Shown here piece by piece: positions 34,433-44,009 of a DNA stretch of 64,000 bases. The position numbers and the translations under genes were made by a program. Under the pieces are notes generated by a model. That model was not told where the DNA came from, made no database searches, and saw only the letters and a list, made by a program, of their open reading frames with translations. This stretch comes from JAFDVL01 sp963794955. Lineage in GTDB: Bacteria > Acidobacteriota > Blastocatellia > RBC074. Location of the stretch: positions 205,878 through 269,877 of the forward strand of contig CAWCGF010000023.1 of NCBI GenBank assembly GCA_963794955.1, in the 5' to 3' direction. Numbering within the stretch: the first letter of the stretch is position 1; every line of letters begins with the position of its first letter.

Positions 34433-35771
34433 ATGAATTTTATTCGACAAAAAACAACTCACACGCTTGCCTGCCTAGTTGCGCTATCGCTGCTACCCTT
34501 CGTCGTGCCAAGTTTGCAACGCTGGCGCATTGCAGCACCGCAAACCGCATTGTCACATGTAGCGGCGCAAGCGCCATCCACGGAGCTTCCGGCCATCACC
34601 GAAACACGCCATGGCGAAATCGAAGACGCGTCTGGCCAAGCGTTGCAGCAATTTTTTGCCGCGCTCAGCCAAACCGAGCAAGGCAATCACATCACGCGCA
34701 TCAGCCATTACGGCGATTCGCCAATCACGGGCGATATGATCACTTCAACGGTGCGGCGCAAATTGCAACTGCGCTTCGGCGACGCGGGGCATGGCTTTAT
34801 TTTGGCGGGCAAACCTTGGAATTGGTATGGACACATCGGCGTTAATCACTCGGTCAGCAAAGAGTGGCAAAGCGAGCCGATGTTTATTAGCAAAGGCGAA
34901 CATCGTTTCGGCTTCGGCGGCGCGAGCTTTACAGCCCGTGCGGCAGGCGCAACCGCCAGTTTCAGCACGGCCAGCGAAGGCGAAGTTGGCAAGAGCGTTT
35001 CGTCCTTTGAGATTTACTTTCTCGCGCAACCAAGCGGCGGCGCTTTCGACGTAGAAGTAGATGGCAAACAACAAGCTCGCGTCACGACAGCAAGCAATGA
35101 AACGCGTTCGGGCTTTCATCAAGTCAAACGTCTCGCCCGGCGCACATACACTGACAATCAAGACCGTTGGCAACGGTGAAGTGAAGTTATTCGGCGTGGT
35201 GCTGGAATCCGGCGCGCACGGTGTGCAATACGATTCGCTCGGCGTGAATGGCGCGTTTGTCGGCCTACTGCATCGCTATCAGGACGAAGCGACCTGGGCG
35301 GAACAACTGCGGCGGCGCAATCCTGACTTAGTCATCCTCGCGTATGGCGCGAATGAAAGCGAATACGAAAATTGGCCGATGGATCAGTACGAAAAAGACA
35401 CGAAAGAAGTCGTGCGCCGGATTCGCGCGGCGTTACCCAAGGCTTCGATTCTTTTCGTCGGCCCGATGGATCGCGGCAAACGGGGCGCAGGCGCGGCGAT
35501 TGTTACACGCCCGACGATTCCCAAATTGATTGCCGCGCAACGACACATTGCCGCTGAAACCGGCTGCGCCTTCTTTGACACTTTCACGGCGATGGGCGGT
35601 GAAGGCACCGTCGCGCGTTGGTATGAAGCCAAGCCGAAACTGATGGCCAGCGATTTTACGCATCCGACTTGGCAAGGCTCCGAAATCGTTGGCACGTTAA
35701 TTCACGATGCGTTGTTGCGGGCGTATGAAAACTACGTGATGCAAGCAGCCAACACGAGCCACGCTAAATAA
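34433..35771 (+). CDS. Second SGNH hydrolase-like protein, apparent frameshift
   Basis: About 446 residues when two frames are joined. It begins 2 bp after the MBOAT stop with a signal-anchor (TLACLVALSLLPFVVP). The SGNH nucleophile block (ISHYGDSPITGDM) is in the first frame; the Asn block (LVILAYGANESEYEN) and Asp/His block (ASDFTHPTWQG) are in the second. The switch is at about 35125, where one A too many in AAA breaks the frame between GFHQVK and SPGAHTLTIKT. Between the blocks lies a beta-rich insert, as in glycan O-acetyltransferase partners such as AlgJ/AlgX-like proteins. It probably accepts the acyl group from MBOAT outside the membrane. Confidence 0.8.
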
Positions 35772-35816
35772 ACCAAAGCAAGCTGTCAGCTTGCGCTACA
35801 ACATTGGAGAAACACT

Positions 35817-36065
35817 ATGCTTTCAGAATCAATTATTGCTTATCTCAACCAAGCCGCGCGCGAAGCTCGCGTGGAAAGGCCGGATCGCAATGCGTCGTTA
35901 TTTGATGCGGGTCTGCTCGATTCGTTTTCATTAGTCGAATTCGTTTCCTTAATAGAAGAGGAATACAGCCTGCGTGTCAGTGATGCCGATTTAAAGCCAA
36001 GTAACTTCGACACAATGGCCAAAATCGAAGCCTTCGTCGCGAAAACCAAGGTGGCGGATTTATGA
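35817..36065 (+). CDS. Acyl carrier protein
   Basis: 82 residues, acidic. The phosphopantetheine site is GLLDSFSLVEF with Ser36. The four-helix pattern and the length match dedicated carrier proteins (DltC/ACP type). GGAG precedes the ATG; the stop overlaps the KAS III start by 4 bp (ATGA). It sits after MBOAT and SGNH genes rather than with fatty-acid genes, so it probably carries the acyl group made by the KAS III enzyme and delivers it to MBOAT, by analogy with DltC-DltB. A phosphopantetheinyl transferase is not in the window. Confidence 0.9.
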   Translation: MLSESIIAYLNQAAREARVERPDRNASLFDAGLLDSFSLVEFVSLIEEEYSLRVSDADLKPSNFDTMAKIEAFVAKTKVADL

Positions 36066-37069
36066 GTTGCTACATCACCGCCTGCGGGATGGCGCTACCT
36101 GAACGAATAGTGACGAATACTGAATTGGCTCCATTGCTCGGCGTTGCGCCTGACTGGATTGAGGCGAACTCCGGCATTCGGGAACGTCGTTGGGTCAAGG
36201 CAAATGAAGCCGCTTCCGATTTGGCGACAGCAGCGGTAAAGGCGGCATTGACCAACGCGCAACGCAGCGCCAACGAAATTGATTATGTCATTGGTGGCAC
36301 GCTCTCGCCGGATTACCAGGTGCCGGGGATTGCGCCGCTGGTACAACGCAAACTCGGCGGCTGTCGCTTGATTCCTGCCCTTGATATTCGTGTCGGTTGC
36401 GCGGCGATATTGTACAGCCTGCAAGTCGCGCATGGCTTGCTTCAGTCGCAGGCTGCCAAGAATGTTGTTTGCTTTGGCGCAGAAGCGCAATCCAAAGGAC
36501 TTGATCTCAGCCCTCGCAGCGCGGAGTTAAGCATGTTGTTTGGCGATGGCGCAGGCGCGCTGGTTGTCAGCGATCAGCCAGCCAGTCCTTTGGCCTTAAG
36601 AGTTGATGACGTGTTGCTTCAGACAGATGGCAATTTTGCGGAAGAGCTTTGCGCGCGCGCGCCGGGAACAGGCAATGGCGCAAGATGGATGGAAGCGGTT
36701 CATGACGACTTGCATTTGCCAACGATGAATGGTCGAACGGTGATTTTGCACGCGGTCAGAAAGCTGACGCAGGTCGCGCAGGAAATTCTCGCCCGCAATC
36801 AACTCTCGATGGATCAGATTGATTTGATTATTCCCCACCAAGCCAACCTCAACCTGCTGCGTACACTCGGCAAAAAGCTGGAAGTGGGTGATGACCGCAT
36901 TGTGGTTAACCTTGATCGCTACGGCAATACGAGTGGGGCTTCAGCCTTTATCGCTTTAGCCGAGGCGCAACAGAAAGAGAGGCTGAGGCCGAATACCAAT
37001 GTTTTGCTCTTAGCCTTTGGCGCTGGCTTTACCTGGGGCGCGGCGTTGTTGCGAGGTTACAAGTCATAG
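36062..37069 (+). CDS. 3-oxoacyl-ACP synthase III (FabH-like)
   Basis: 335 residues. The thiolase-fold triad is complete: Cys113 (VGCAAILYSL), His259 (IIPHQANLNLL) and Asn289 (YGNTSGAS). The N-terminus (GMALPERIVTNTELA) and NSGIRERRW match KAS III. The enzyme condenses an acyl-CoA with malonyl-ACP, or transfers an acyl group to a carrier. Translational coupling to the ACP gene argues for a dedicated carrier. It is the last gene of the surface-acylation cluster. Which acyl chain it makes cannot be told from sequence. Confidence 0.9.
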   Translation: MSCYITACGMALPERIVTNTELAPLLGVAPDWIEANSGIRERRWVKANEAASDLATAAVKAALTNAQRSANEIDYVIGGTLSPDYQVPGIAPLVQRKLGGCRLIPALDIRVGCAAILYSLQVAHGLLQSQAAKNVVCFGAEAQSKGLDLSPRSAELSMLFGDGAGALVVSDQPASPLALRVDDVLLQTDGNFAEELCARAPGTGNGARWMEAVHDDLHLPTMNGRTVILHAVRKLTQVAQEILARNQLSMDQIDLIIPHQANLNLLRTLGKKLEVGDDRIVVNLDRYGNTSGASAFIALAEAQQKERLRPNTNVLLLAFGAGFTWGAALLRGYKS

Positions 37070-37141
37070 TCAAACCGTATTTGTCTCTGACTTCTTTGCT
37101 AACAATGCAAAAGGAGAAAGGCAGAAGGCAAAATGCGCTGA

Positions 37142-39863
37142 TTAGAATTTGTAGCTGTAACGGAAACTAATCCCTCGGCCCGGCGCATCCATGCCCCAAC
37201 TGATGCCGCGATAGTTTTTGTCGTTCAGATTTTCGAGGTCAAGGATGACGTCATGACGCTCGCCGAGGCGGAATCCACCGCGCATACCAAGGGTAAGAAA
37301 GCCGGGGATATAGGTATAAAGCGGCGCGCTATTCGCGCTGCCCAGCACGCGATTTTGCACTTGCGCCAAGGTTTCGCCCGTCGGCTTCAAGAGATCGTCC
37401 GCCGTGCCAAAACGACCATCGGCACCGGCGCCAATCAGTCCCGCGCGCCAATGCGCCGCGCGCAAAGAAGTTGGCAATGTTGGCACGCGAACGCGTCGCG
37501 CCTGTACGCCGATCATCCAGATCAAGCGTGGACAAACGATCCTGCTTGCGTGCGCCGAAAAGATACGGCTCCACCCAGAAACGCTGGCCTGATGATTCAT
37601 ACCGCAGACGAAGATTACCTTGCGGCGCGGGCGTGCCACCTTCAATGGTCGGAGGCAATCCGGTGCGCTTATCGGCGGCGTGCAGGTAAGTAAAATTTTG
37701 CCCGAGGCTAAAATGCTCGGTCAGTCCGACTTCAATTTTCTGCTCGAACCCATAAATGCGCGAATCACCAAAGTTCGCGCGGAGCAAGACAGGATTCGCC
37801 GAAGCAGCGACAAACACAACGCCGCTTGCCAGTTGTGCCGTGACAGCCTGATCGCCGAGTTGCAGCCCGACCGCACCTTGCGGCAGCAACAAAGATTGCA
37901 GCACGATGTTGTCGTAAATGTTGTTCACGAAGCCATTGAAATCAATGCTTACGCGCTGGCGATGAAGATGAATGCCACCTTCGTACGCCCAGCTTGTTTC
38001 TGGCTTCAATTGTGCCGCCGGTATCCCAGTAGAAACGGCATTCCGATCTCCGGTGGAACCAATGATCGCGCCTTTGCCTGCCAAGTCCGTCGCATTCGCT
38101 TCAAAGCCATTGCCCGTCAAACCAACCGTTCCGAGGTCAGTAATATGTGGTGTGCGAAACCCGCGACTGACTTGTGCCGACAGGGTGAGACCCGAAGCCA
38201 AAGTAACAACAGCCCCGAGGCGCGGCGTCACGGCATTGGCCGTCAACGAATCGTCCGGCCAGAGTGGTGCGCCATTCACCAACGGACTATGGATTGCGCG
38301 TGATTGATACGAAGCTTTACTGTAGCGGAGCGCGCCAATCAAGCGCAGCCGTTCTGGAATCACATTCCAGACATCCTGCATATACACGCCAAAGCTATTG
38401 TAAGTCGCTTTATCCGGCACGCGCGGACGCGCCAGCGAAACCGCATTATTCACAGGATTGCTGGTGAAAGATGGCGCGCGGACAAAGTCGTAGTAGAACT
38501 CGCTGCCCACGGTTAGATTATTGTGTCCACCCCATTGTTTGTTGGCCTGCGCCTGCCAGCCATTGACCGAAGTGCGCTCGTACTGATGCGTAATCGCGCC
38601 GGTCGGATTGCCACTGCCACCCTGGTTCACCCGCTCTTCGCGTTGCGCATTGTAGGAATAGGAAATAGCGACCGTATCGAAAAATCCTGCGCCAAAGCGT
38701 TCATACCGGCCATAAAAGAAATCCAGCATGAAATTGCGCAAATCGGCAATCAGGTTGCCATCGCCGCCCAGCATCTGATCGAAGCGTTTGCCACCATCCA
38801 TTTGGGTACGATTGTAGTGTAACGAAAGCTGATCGTTCGGTGTGAACTTGTAACTCATTTTGTACAAGCCGCCATATTGCGTGAACGCCGTATCGGTCGA
38901 ACGCTCGCCGAACACATTGGAACGAAGTCCGAGAAACCGAGTGACAGCGGCGTGGGTGTCGTAGCCGCCCCCGCTGCGAACCGTGTTGCTGCGACGAGCG
39001 ACCAGATTAACCAAGACCGCCAGGTCTTTGCTCCCGAAGGTTGCCAGCGTGTTGCCCCCAAAGCTGTGATCGGCGCTGTTGTAATGCGTGCTGATGCGAC
39101 CGTGCGCCGCGAATTTATCGGCGGTGAAAAGCGGCGTGCGCGAGATTAGCTGCACGCTGCCACCGATGGAATCACTGCCAAACTGGGCGCTGTTTGGCCC
39201 GCGCAACACTTCCACTGCCCGCAGGTTGCTCGCATCATTGAGATTGAAAAACGTGTTGATGCCACCGCGTGCTGCTGCGGTAGAATAGCGCACCCCATCC
39301 ACATACGTTGCCACTTTAGCACCCGTTAGCCCGCGAACCGAGATTGCGCCGATGGTGGGGCTGGTGCGTTGCATGCTTACTCCTGGTTCGTCTTGTGCAA
39401 CCTGTGCGAGCACGGCTTTGGCACGCTCATCCAGCTTCTGTTCCCCAATCACATTTACTTGCTGCGTGGTTTTTCCGGTCTCTTGCACAACCCCCAAATC
39501 GGCAGAGATGGTGACTTCTTCCGTAATTGTCCTGGGACTCAAAATAATCTCAAGCTCCTGGACAGAGGAGGCAGCCACTTGCACCGCCTGCCGTTGCGCA
39601 GCAAAGCCGCCGTTCGTGAGCAGCAGTTCATAATTGCCAGGGGCGAGGCTAAGCGTAAACTTGCCCTGTTCATCGGACACAGTGGTTGCCAGCAACGTCT
39701 GCCTGGCGTTCAAGATGTTCACTGTCACATTCGGCAAAATCGCACCGGAGACGTCTTTCACCAAACCGGAAACCACAGTCGTCGCTTGTGCTAACGCCAG
39801 CACCACGCCCAGCGCGAGCAAGCCAGTCAGCATTAAGAAGGCACGTTGGAGGTTCATCAGCAT
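37142..39863 (-). CDS. TonB-dependent receptor with carboxypeptidase-like N-terminal domain, apparent frameshift
   Basis: About 906 residues when joined. Signal peptide (about 1-26); a carboxypeptidase-regulatory-like beta-sandwich (about 27-105); a plug domain (about 120-245, VRGLTGAKVATYVDGVRYS and VEVLRGPNSAQFGSDSIGGSVQ); then the beta-barrel. The frame breaks near 37440 where CCC (plus strand) has one base too many; the barrel end continues in the other frame (LIGAGADGRFGTADDLL, VLGSANSAPLYTYIPGF) to a terminal FRYSYKF, the aromatic C-terminal strand expected for an outer-membrane protein. It imports an unknown ligand with TonB energy. Its leader contains a bulged hairpin at 39993-40018. 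Confidence 0.88.
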
Positions 39864-40380
39864 AAACGCCAGTTTTTCCAGAAATAAGGTAGAACGAACT
39901 TTCCAGTTTGTTCATGCTTCCCCAGGCACTACCAAGTTATGACCACCCGTTCCAGCCTGTGCCTGTTTCCCCAAATGTTATCTCCTTATGACCAGAGCAA
40001 ACCTTTTAGGTTGCTCTGTTAATTGTCCTGGCCACGAGAGGGAGTATTGTAAGAAACAAGGACAGTGTCAAACACAAAAAGAAGCACTGTCCCTCAATAT
40101 TGCTGTGGATGTCCACAGCTCAGCTTTGCGCTTGGCCTCGTTTAGGACTGTTGCGCTGCCCATATTTTCTTTCAGCTAAATTAACGACAATCAGCCCCGA
40201 TGACGAACGAGGGGCGGACGGTTTCATTGAACGCTTAACCAAGTCAATGAGGGCAAACAAGCTTGGGCGCACAGAAAGCAGATGAAATCTCTGGATCGTT
40301 CGTCATCGCCACAAAAGCGGTTAGCTATTGGCAATACCTGTTGCCTATTCAAAATTAACCGAATTGCGGAAGGAGTTGGC
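39864..40380. other. Intergenic region upstream of the TonB receptor, with a hairpin at 39993-40018
   Basis: About 515 bp without a supported gene. CAGAGCAAACC (39993-40003) pairs with GGTTGCTCTG (40009-40018) with one bulged base, roughly 130 bp before the receptor start. No known riboswitch core was recognised. The rest shows nothing notable. Confidence 0.4.
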
Positions 40381-40488
40381 ATGCGCCACAGATACTTTTT
40401 TGCGTTTCCATTAACGCTGATTTTAGTCTTATTTCTGCTCATTTATTTTGTCGCCCAACGGTATGAAACGCTGGTAATACAACGTTAG
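40381..40488 (+). CDS. Very small single-span membrane protein (35 aa)
   Basis: MRHRYFFAFP followed by a strongly hydrophobic helix (LTLILVLFLLIYFV) and a polar tail ending ETLVIQR. An ideal ribosome binding site (AAGGAG, 5 bp spacing) precedes the ATG, which is the main support for it being real. No family recognised; could be a small membrane regulator. Confidence 0.4.
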   Translation: MRHRYFFAFPLTLILVLFLLIYFVAQRYETLVIQR

Positions 40489-40604
40489 TCGGTGCTTGTC
40501 CTCAGCCATCTTGCCGCAATTCTGCATCCTCATCCCACAAAGATTTGACAGCCGAATCCGCTTTTCCCTATAGTGCTTCCAGCTTTTATAGATGCGGGAA
40601 TCGC

Positions 40605-40814
40605 ATGGCAGTTATGAAGCAAGAAATTGATTATTCGCTGTTACCGCCTTGTTGTAATTCAGGCTGTACCACCTGTGTGCTGGACTACCCGGAACTTTAC
40701 CTGGGAGTTGTGGACGAAAATATGCTGGCGCTGCTGGAAGCAGTAAATAAGGCTGAACAACAAGCGGCAGAAATTGAGGAAATTGAATGGACGAACAACG
40801 TAAAAATGAATTAG
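40605..40814 (+). CDS. Small oxidoreductase-like (OXLD1-type) Cys-rich protein
   Basis: About 69 residues from the Met at 40605. The core LPPCCNSGCTTCVLDYPELYLG matches the oxidoreductase-like domain seen at the N-terminus of OXLD1-type proteins, with four Cys in CC-x3-C-x2-C. An Asp/Glu-rich helix follows. Such proteins may bind a metal or heme-related cofactor; function is not established. The next small gene overlaps its end by 28 bp. Confidence 0.6.
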   Translation: MAVMKQEIDYSLLPPCCNSGCTTCVLDYPELYLGVVDENMLALLEAVNKAEQQAAEIEEIEWTNNVKMN

Positions 40815-40996
40815 CAGATATTATCGGTTCACTGGAATCACGACATAAGCATTACGCGCAAGTCGCTGAACGCCATAACAATGATGAAATGGCGCGCTCT
40901 TTCACAAGCGCTTTCAACGACTTCGAATATGCCATCCAAATACTTCGTGCCATCCGCGATGAGCGCGGGTTCGATATGGAAGACGAAGATGAATAG
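40787..40996 (+). CDS. Small acidic helical hypothetical protein
   Basis: 69 residues, MDEQRKNELADIIGSL onward, predicted all-helical with an acidic tail (DMEDEDE). Overlaps the upstream Cys-rich gene by 28 bp, so they are probably co-translated. No family recognised. Confidence 0.5.
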   Translation: MDEQRKNELADIIGSLESRHKHYAQVAERHNNDEMARSFTSAFNDFEYAIQILRAIRDERGFDMEDEDE

Positions 40997-41229
40997 CTAG
41001 TTGAGCCGCGAATTTTCAGGCATTGGTACGAATATTTCCCCGCCTTCAATCGCACTGTATTTCTCGCTTAAATATTCGTGCCTCTGCCTGCCTTTCGTGG
41101 TGTGTTCGCTACTTGCGCTATCCCAAACGCGCACGAGTCAAGCATTCGGCTGATTTACAGAGCAATCGTCAAAGCAAAAACTTACCGCAACTGAATTAGG
41201 TTTTGGAACAATAACCCAGGAGAATCCCA

Positions 41230-43575
41230 ATGGCGGCTCCCGCATCTACTGTAAGCCATGAAACGCATCAGCCCTACATCGCAGCCTCTACCATTTTGCC
41301 GGAATTCACAGCCCGCGCGGTGATCTTAGGCATCTTTTTCGGACTGATCTTTGGTGCTTCCACCGTCTATCTGGGACTCAAAGTCGGCTTAACTGTTAGC
41401 GCCTCCATTCCCATCGCCGTGCTTTCGATCACTATTTTGCGGCTGCTGGGGCGCGCTTCGATTCTGGAAAACAACATCGTGCAAACCACCGGCTCGGCAG
41501 CCGAATCCATTGCCGCAGGCATCGTTTTTACGATTCCGGCCTTGTTGATTCTCGGCCTTGACCTCGACCTCATACAAACTGCGATTGTGGGGGCAGCAGG
41601 TGGTTTGCTCGGTGTGTTATTGATGATTCCCTTGCGGCGTTCCCTGATCGTCAAAGAGCATGGCAATTTGCCCTACCCGGAAGGCACGGCCTGCGCGGAT
41701 GTGCTAATCGCGGGCGAGCGTGGCGGGAGTGATGCCAAGATCGTCTTTATGGGCTTCGGCGTGGCGTTTGGGTATAAATTCCTGATGACCGCGTTGCAAA
41801 TGTGGAAGGAAGTTCCCGCTAAGGTGTTGACGTGGTATCAGGGCGCACGCGTGGCCGCCGAAATCTCGCCAGAACTCTTGGGTGTCGGATACATCATCGG
41901 GCCGCGGATTGCCTCGTACATGCTTGGCGGCGGTATCATTTCGGCCTTGATCCTGGTGCCAATAGTGAAATTCTTTGGCGCGGGTTTGACGACTAATATT
42001 TTCCCAGCCCCGGCGGGCGAACTGATTGCGAACATGAGCGCCAGTGTGGTGTTTGATCGCTATGTCCGCTATATCGCAGCGGGTGCGGTAGCGATGGGCG
42101 GCATTGTCAGCTTGGCGCGTTCGTTACCGACCATTATTGAAGCATTCAGTGCGGGATTAAAAGATTTCAGCGGCGGGAAATCCAATGGTGGGGTCGTACC
42201 TCGCACCGAAAACGATATGCCAATCGCGGTGACAGTCGGCGGCATATTACTGCTGCTCGTCGCCTTGGTTTTGATGCCGAAGATTGAAGTGGATTTCATT
42301 TCGGCGATTTTGATCCTGGTCTTTGGCTTCTTCTTCGTGACGGTTTCATCGCGGATTTGCGGCACCATCGGTTCCAGTTCCAATCCAATTTCCGGGATGA
42401 CGATTGCTACGCTTTTGTTTACCTCCCTGCTGTTTTTGCTACTCGGCAGGATTGGCCCAGAGCAACGCGTGATTGCGTTAACGGTCGGTGCCATCGTTTG
42501 TGTGGCAGCGGCGAACGCGGGCAATACCTCGCAGGATTTGAAGACTGGGTATTTGGTGGGCGGGACACCGAAATGGCAACAGGTGGCTTTGCTGATAGGG
42601 GCGCTCACTTCGTCACTGGTTATCGGCTGGACGCTCAATTGGCTGAATACCGAAGCAATCAATTTATTACCCGTCAATTATCCGAGCTTCGACGCGCAAG
42701 CGAATGCGGGAGCCTGGGCTAATAAACCTGCTGTCCAAGATGGCAAGACCTACAACGTGATGAATCTCACGGTAGAAGCTGATGCCGGAGATGGCAGAAC
42801 AAAAATTCCGGCGGGCAAATATCTCGTCGGCAGCGATGGCAAATTGCATTACCTGGTGAATCCCGGCGTCGGCGGCATCAAGCAAGGCGTTCGTCCAGTT
42901 GAAGCTGCGGTAGCCGCTCAAACATTCACGGCAGGCAGCAATGTCAAAGCTGCCGGACAAATGCGCGGGATGGATGACAATATCTATGACCGCGTTATTG
43001 TGACGCAAAACAGCCAGGAAAATACTTATCTGGTGGATGCCGCAGGCAAACCAAAATTTGAAGTCGTCGAAGTTACGAACAAGCTTGATGCGCCCAAAGC
43101 GGCATTGATGGGCGTGTTAGTGGATGGCGTATTAACGCAAAAACTGCCTTGGTCACTGATTTTGATCGGGGCGATGATTTCGATTGTACTGGAAATCGTC
43201 GGTGTCTCGGCCTTGCCTGTTGCTGTGGGAATTTACCTGCCGATTTCGACCTCGGCGACGATTTTCTGTGGTGGGTTGGTGCGCTCGCTGGTGAATCGCC
43301 TCAGACGCAAGGAAGGCGAGGAAAGTTTGGTGGAAGAAGAAACGGGCCGCGGCGTGCTACTCAGTTCCGGCTTTATCGCAGGCGGCGCGATTGGCGGACT
43401 GGTAGCTTCGTTCGGGCGCGCCTTCGCGGGTGGCGAAGAGAATCTCGGCATCGGACGCCATTGGTTTACCAATACCAGCGACTGGTCGAACGTGATTGCG
43501 CTCGTGATTTTCGGAGGGTTGGTTGGGTTTCTGATTTCCGTGGCGCGCCAAAAATCTGCCACGCAAAGCAATTAA
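41230..43575 (+). CDS. OPT family oligopeptide transporter
   Basis: 781 residues, about 14-16 membrane segments. Family landmarks: TARAVILGIFFGLIFGASTVYLGLKVG at the N-terminus (shortened here in sense), NNIVQTTGSAAESIAAG, NLPYPEGTACADVL, and ICGTIGSSSNPISGMTIATL. A soluble insert of about 150 residues (roughly 480-630) interrupts the membrane part, seen in bacterial OPT members. It imports peptides or metal-chelate compounds with protons. AGGAGAA precedes the ATG. The HIT-family gene follows after 11 bp. Confidence 0.92.
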   Translation: MAAPASTVSHETHQPYIAASTILPEFTARAVILGIFFGLIFGASTVYLGLKVGLTVSASIPIAVLSITILRLLGRASILENNIVQTTGSAAESIAAGIVFTIPALLILGLDLDLIQTAIVGAAGGLLGVLLMIPLRRSLIVKEHGNLPYPEGTACADVLIAGERGGSDAKIVFMGFGVAFGYKFLMTALQMWKEVPAKVLTWYQGARVAAEISPELLGVGYIIGPRIASYMLGGGIISALILVPIVKFFGAGLTTNIFPAPAGELIANMSASVVFDRYVRYIAAGAVAMGGIVSLARSLPTIIEAFSAGLKDFSGGKSNGGVVPRTENDMPIAVTVGGILLLLVALVLMPKIEVDFISAILILVFGFFFVTVSSRICGTIGSSSNPISGMTIATLLFTSLLFLLLGRIGPEQRVIALTVGAIVCVAAANAGNTSQDLKTGYLVGGTPKWQQVALLIGALTSSLVIGWTLNWLNTEAINLLPVNYPSFDAQANAGAWANKPAVQDGKTYNVMNLTVEADAGDGRTKIPAGKYLVGSDGKLHYLVNPGVGGIKQGVRPVEAAVAAQTFTAGSNVKAAGQMRGMDDNIYDRVIVTQNSQENTYLVDAAGKPKFEVVEVTNKLDAPKAALMGVLVDGVLTQKLPWSLILIGAMISIVLEIVGVSALPVAVGIYLPISTSATIFCGGLVRSLVNRLRRKEGEESLVEEETGRGVLLSSGFIAGGAIGGLVASFGRAFAGGEENLGIGRHWFTNTSDWSNVIALVIFGGLVGFLISVARQKSATQSN

Positions 43576-43586
43576 AGGGAGAATGA

Positions 43587-43937
43587 ATGTCCGAAGAGAA
43601 TTGTCTTTTTTGCAAGATTGTCGCAGGAGCGATTCCGGCTAATAAAATCTACGAAGATGAACATGCCATCGCGTTTCACGACATCACCCCCCAAGCACCA
43701 ACGCACTTCTTGCTTATCCCGCGCGAGCATTTGGAGTCCTTGAATGATGCGGGCAAAAGCGATGTGGCGTTATTGGGACATTTGCTGTGGCTCGCCCCTA
43801 AATTAGCAAACCAACTCGGCATCGCGGAAAACGGCTATCGCACCTGTATTAATACGGGCGCGGACGGCGGACAAAGCGTGTTTCATCTGCATGTTCATGT
43901 GCTGGGCGGCAGGCCGATGACCTGGCCCCCTGGCTAA
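43587..43937 (+). CDS. HIT family histidine triad nucleotide-binding protein (HinT-like)
   Basis: 116 residues. The histidine triad HxHxH reads FHLHVHVLGGR, and NCLFCKIVAGAIPANKIYED is the usual N-terminal zinc/nucleotide segment. HinT enzymes hydrolyse AMP-amino conjugates. Length and layout are normal. GGGAGA precedes the ATG; it follows the OPT transporter closely and is probably co-transcribed. Confidence 0.93.
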   Translation: MSEENCLFCKIVAGAIPANKIYEDEHAIAFHDITPQAPTHFLLIPREHLESLNDAGKSDVALLGHLLWLAPKLANQLGIAENGYRTCINTGADGGQSVFHLHVHVLGGRPMTWPPG

Positions 43938-44009
43938 CGCAAAGTAAAAGGCAACAACTCGGCATGATTTAAGAATTTAAGAAGCGGGCTTGCTCCGAAT
44001 CCTACTTTA

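Noticed and set aside
33062..35179. A 705-residue MBOAT-SGNH fusion protein
   Set aside because: The canonical MBOAT ending and stop lie in the neighbouring frame, followed 2 bp later by a proper start for the SGNH gene; the fusion is an artefact of one extra base.
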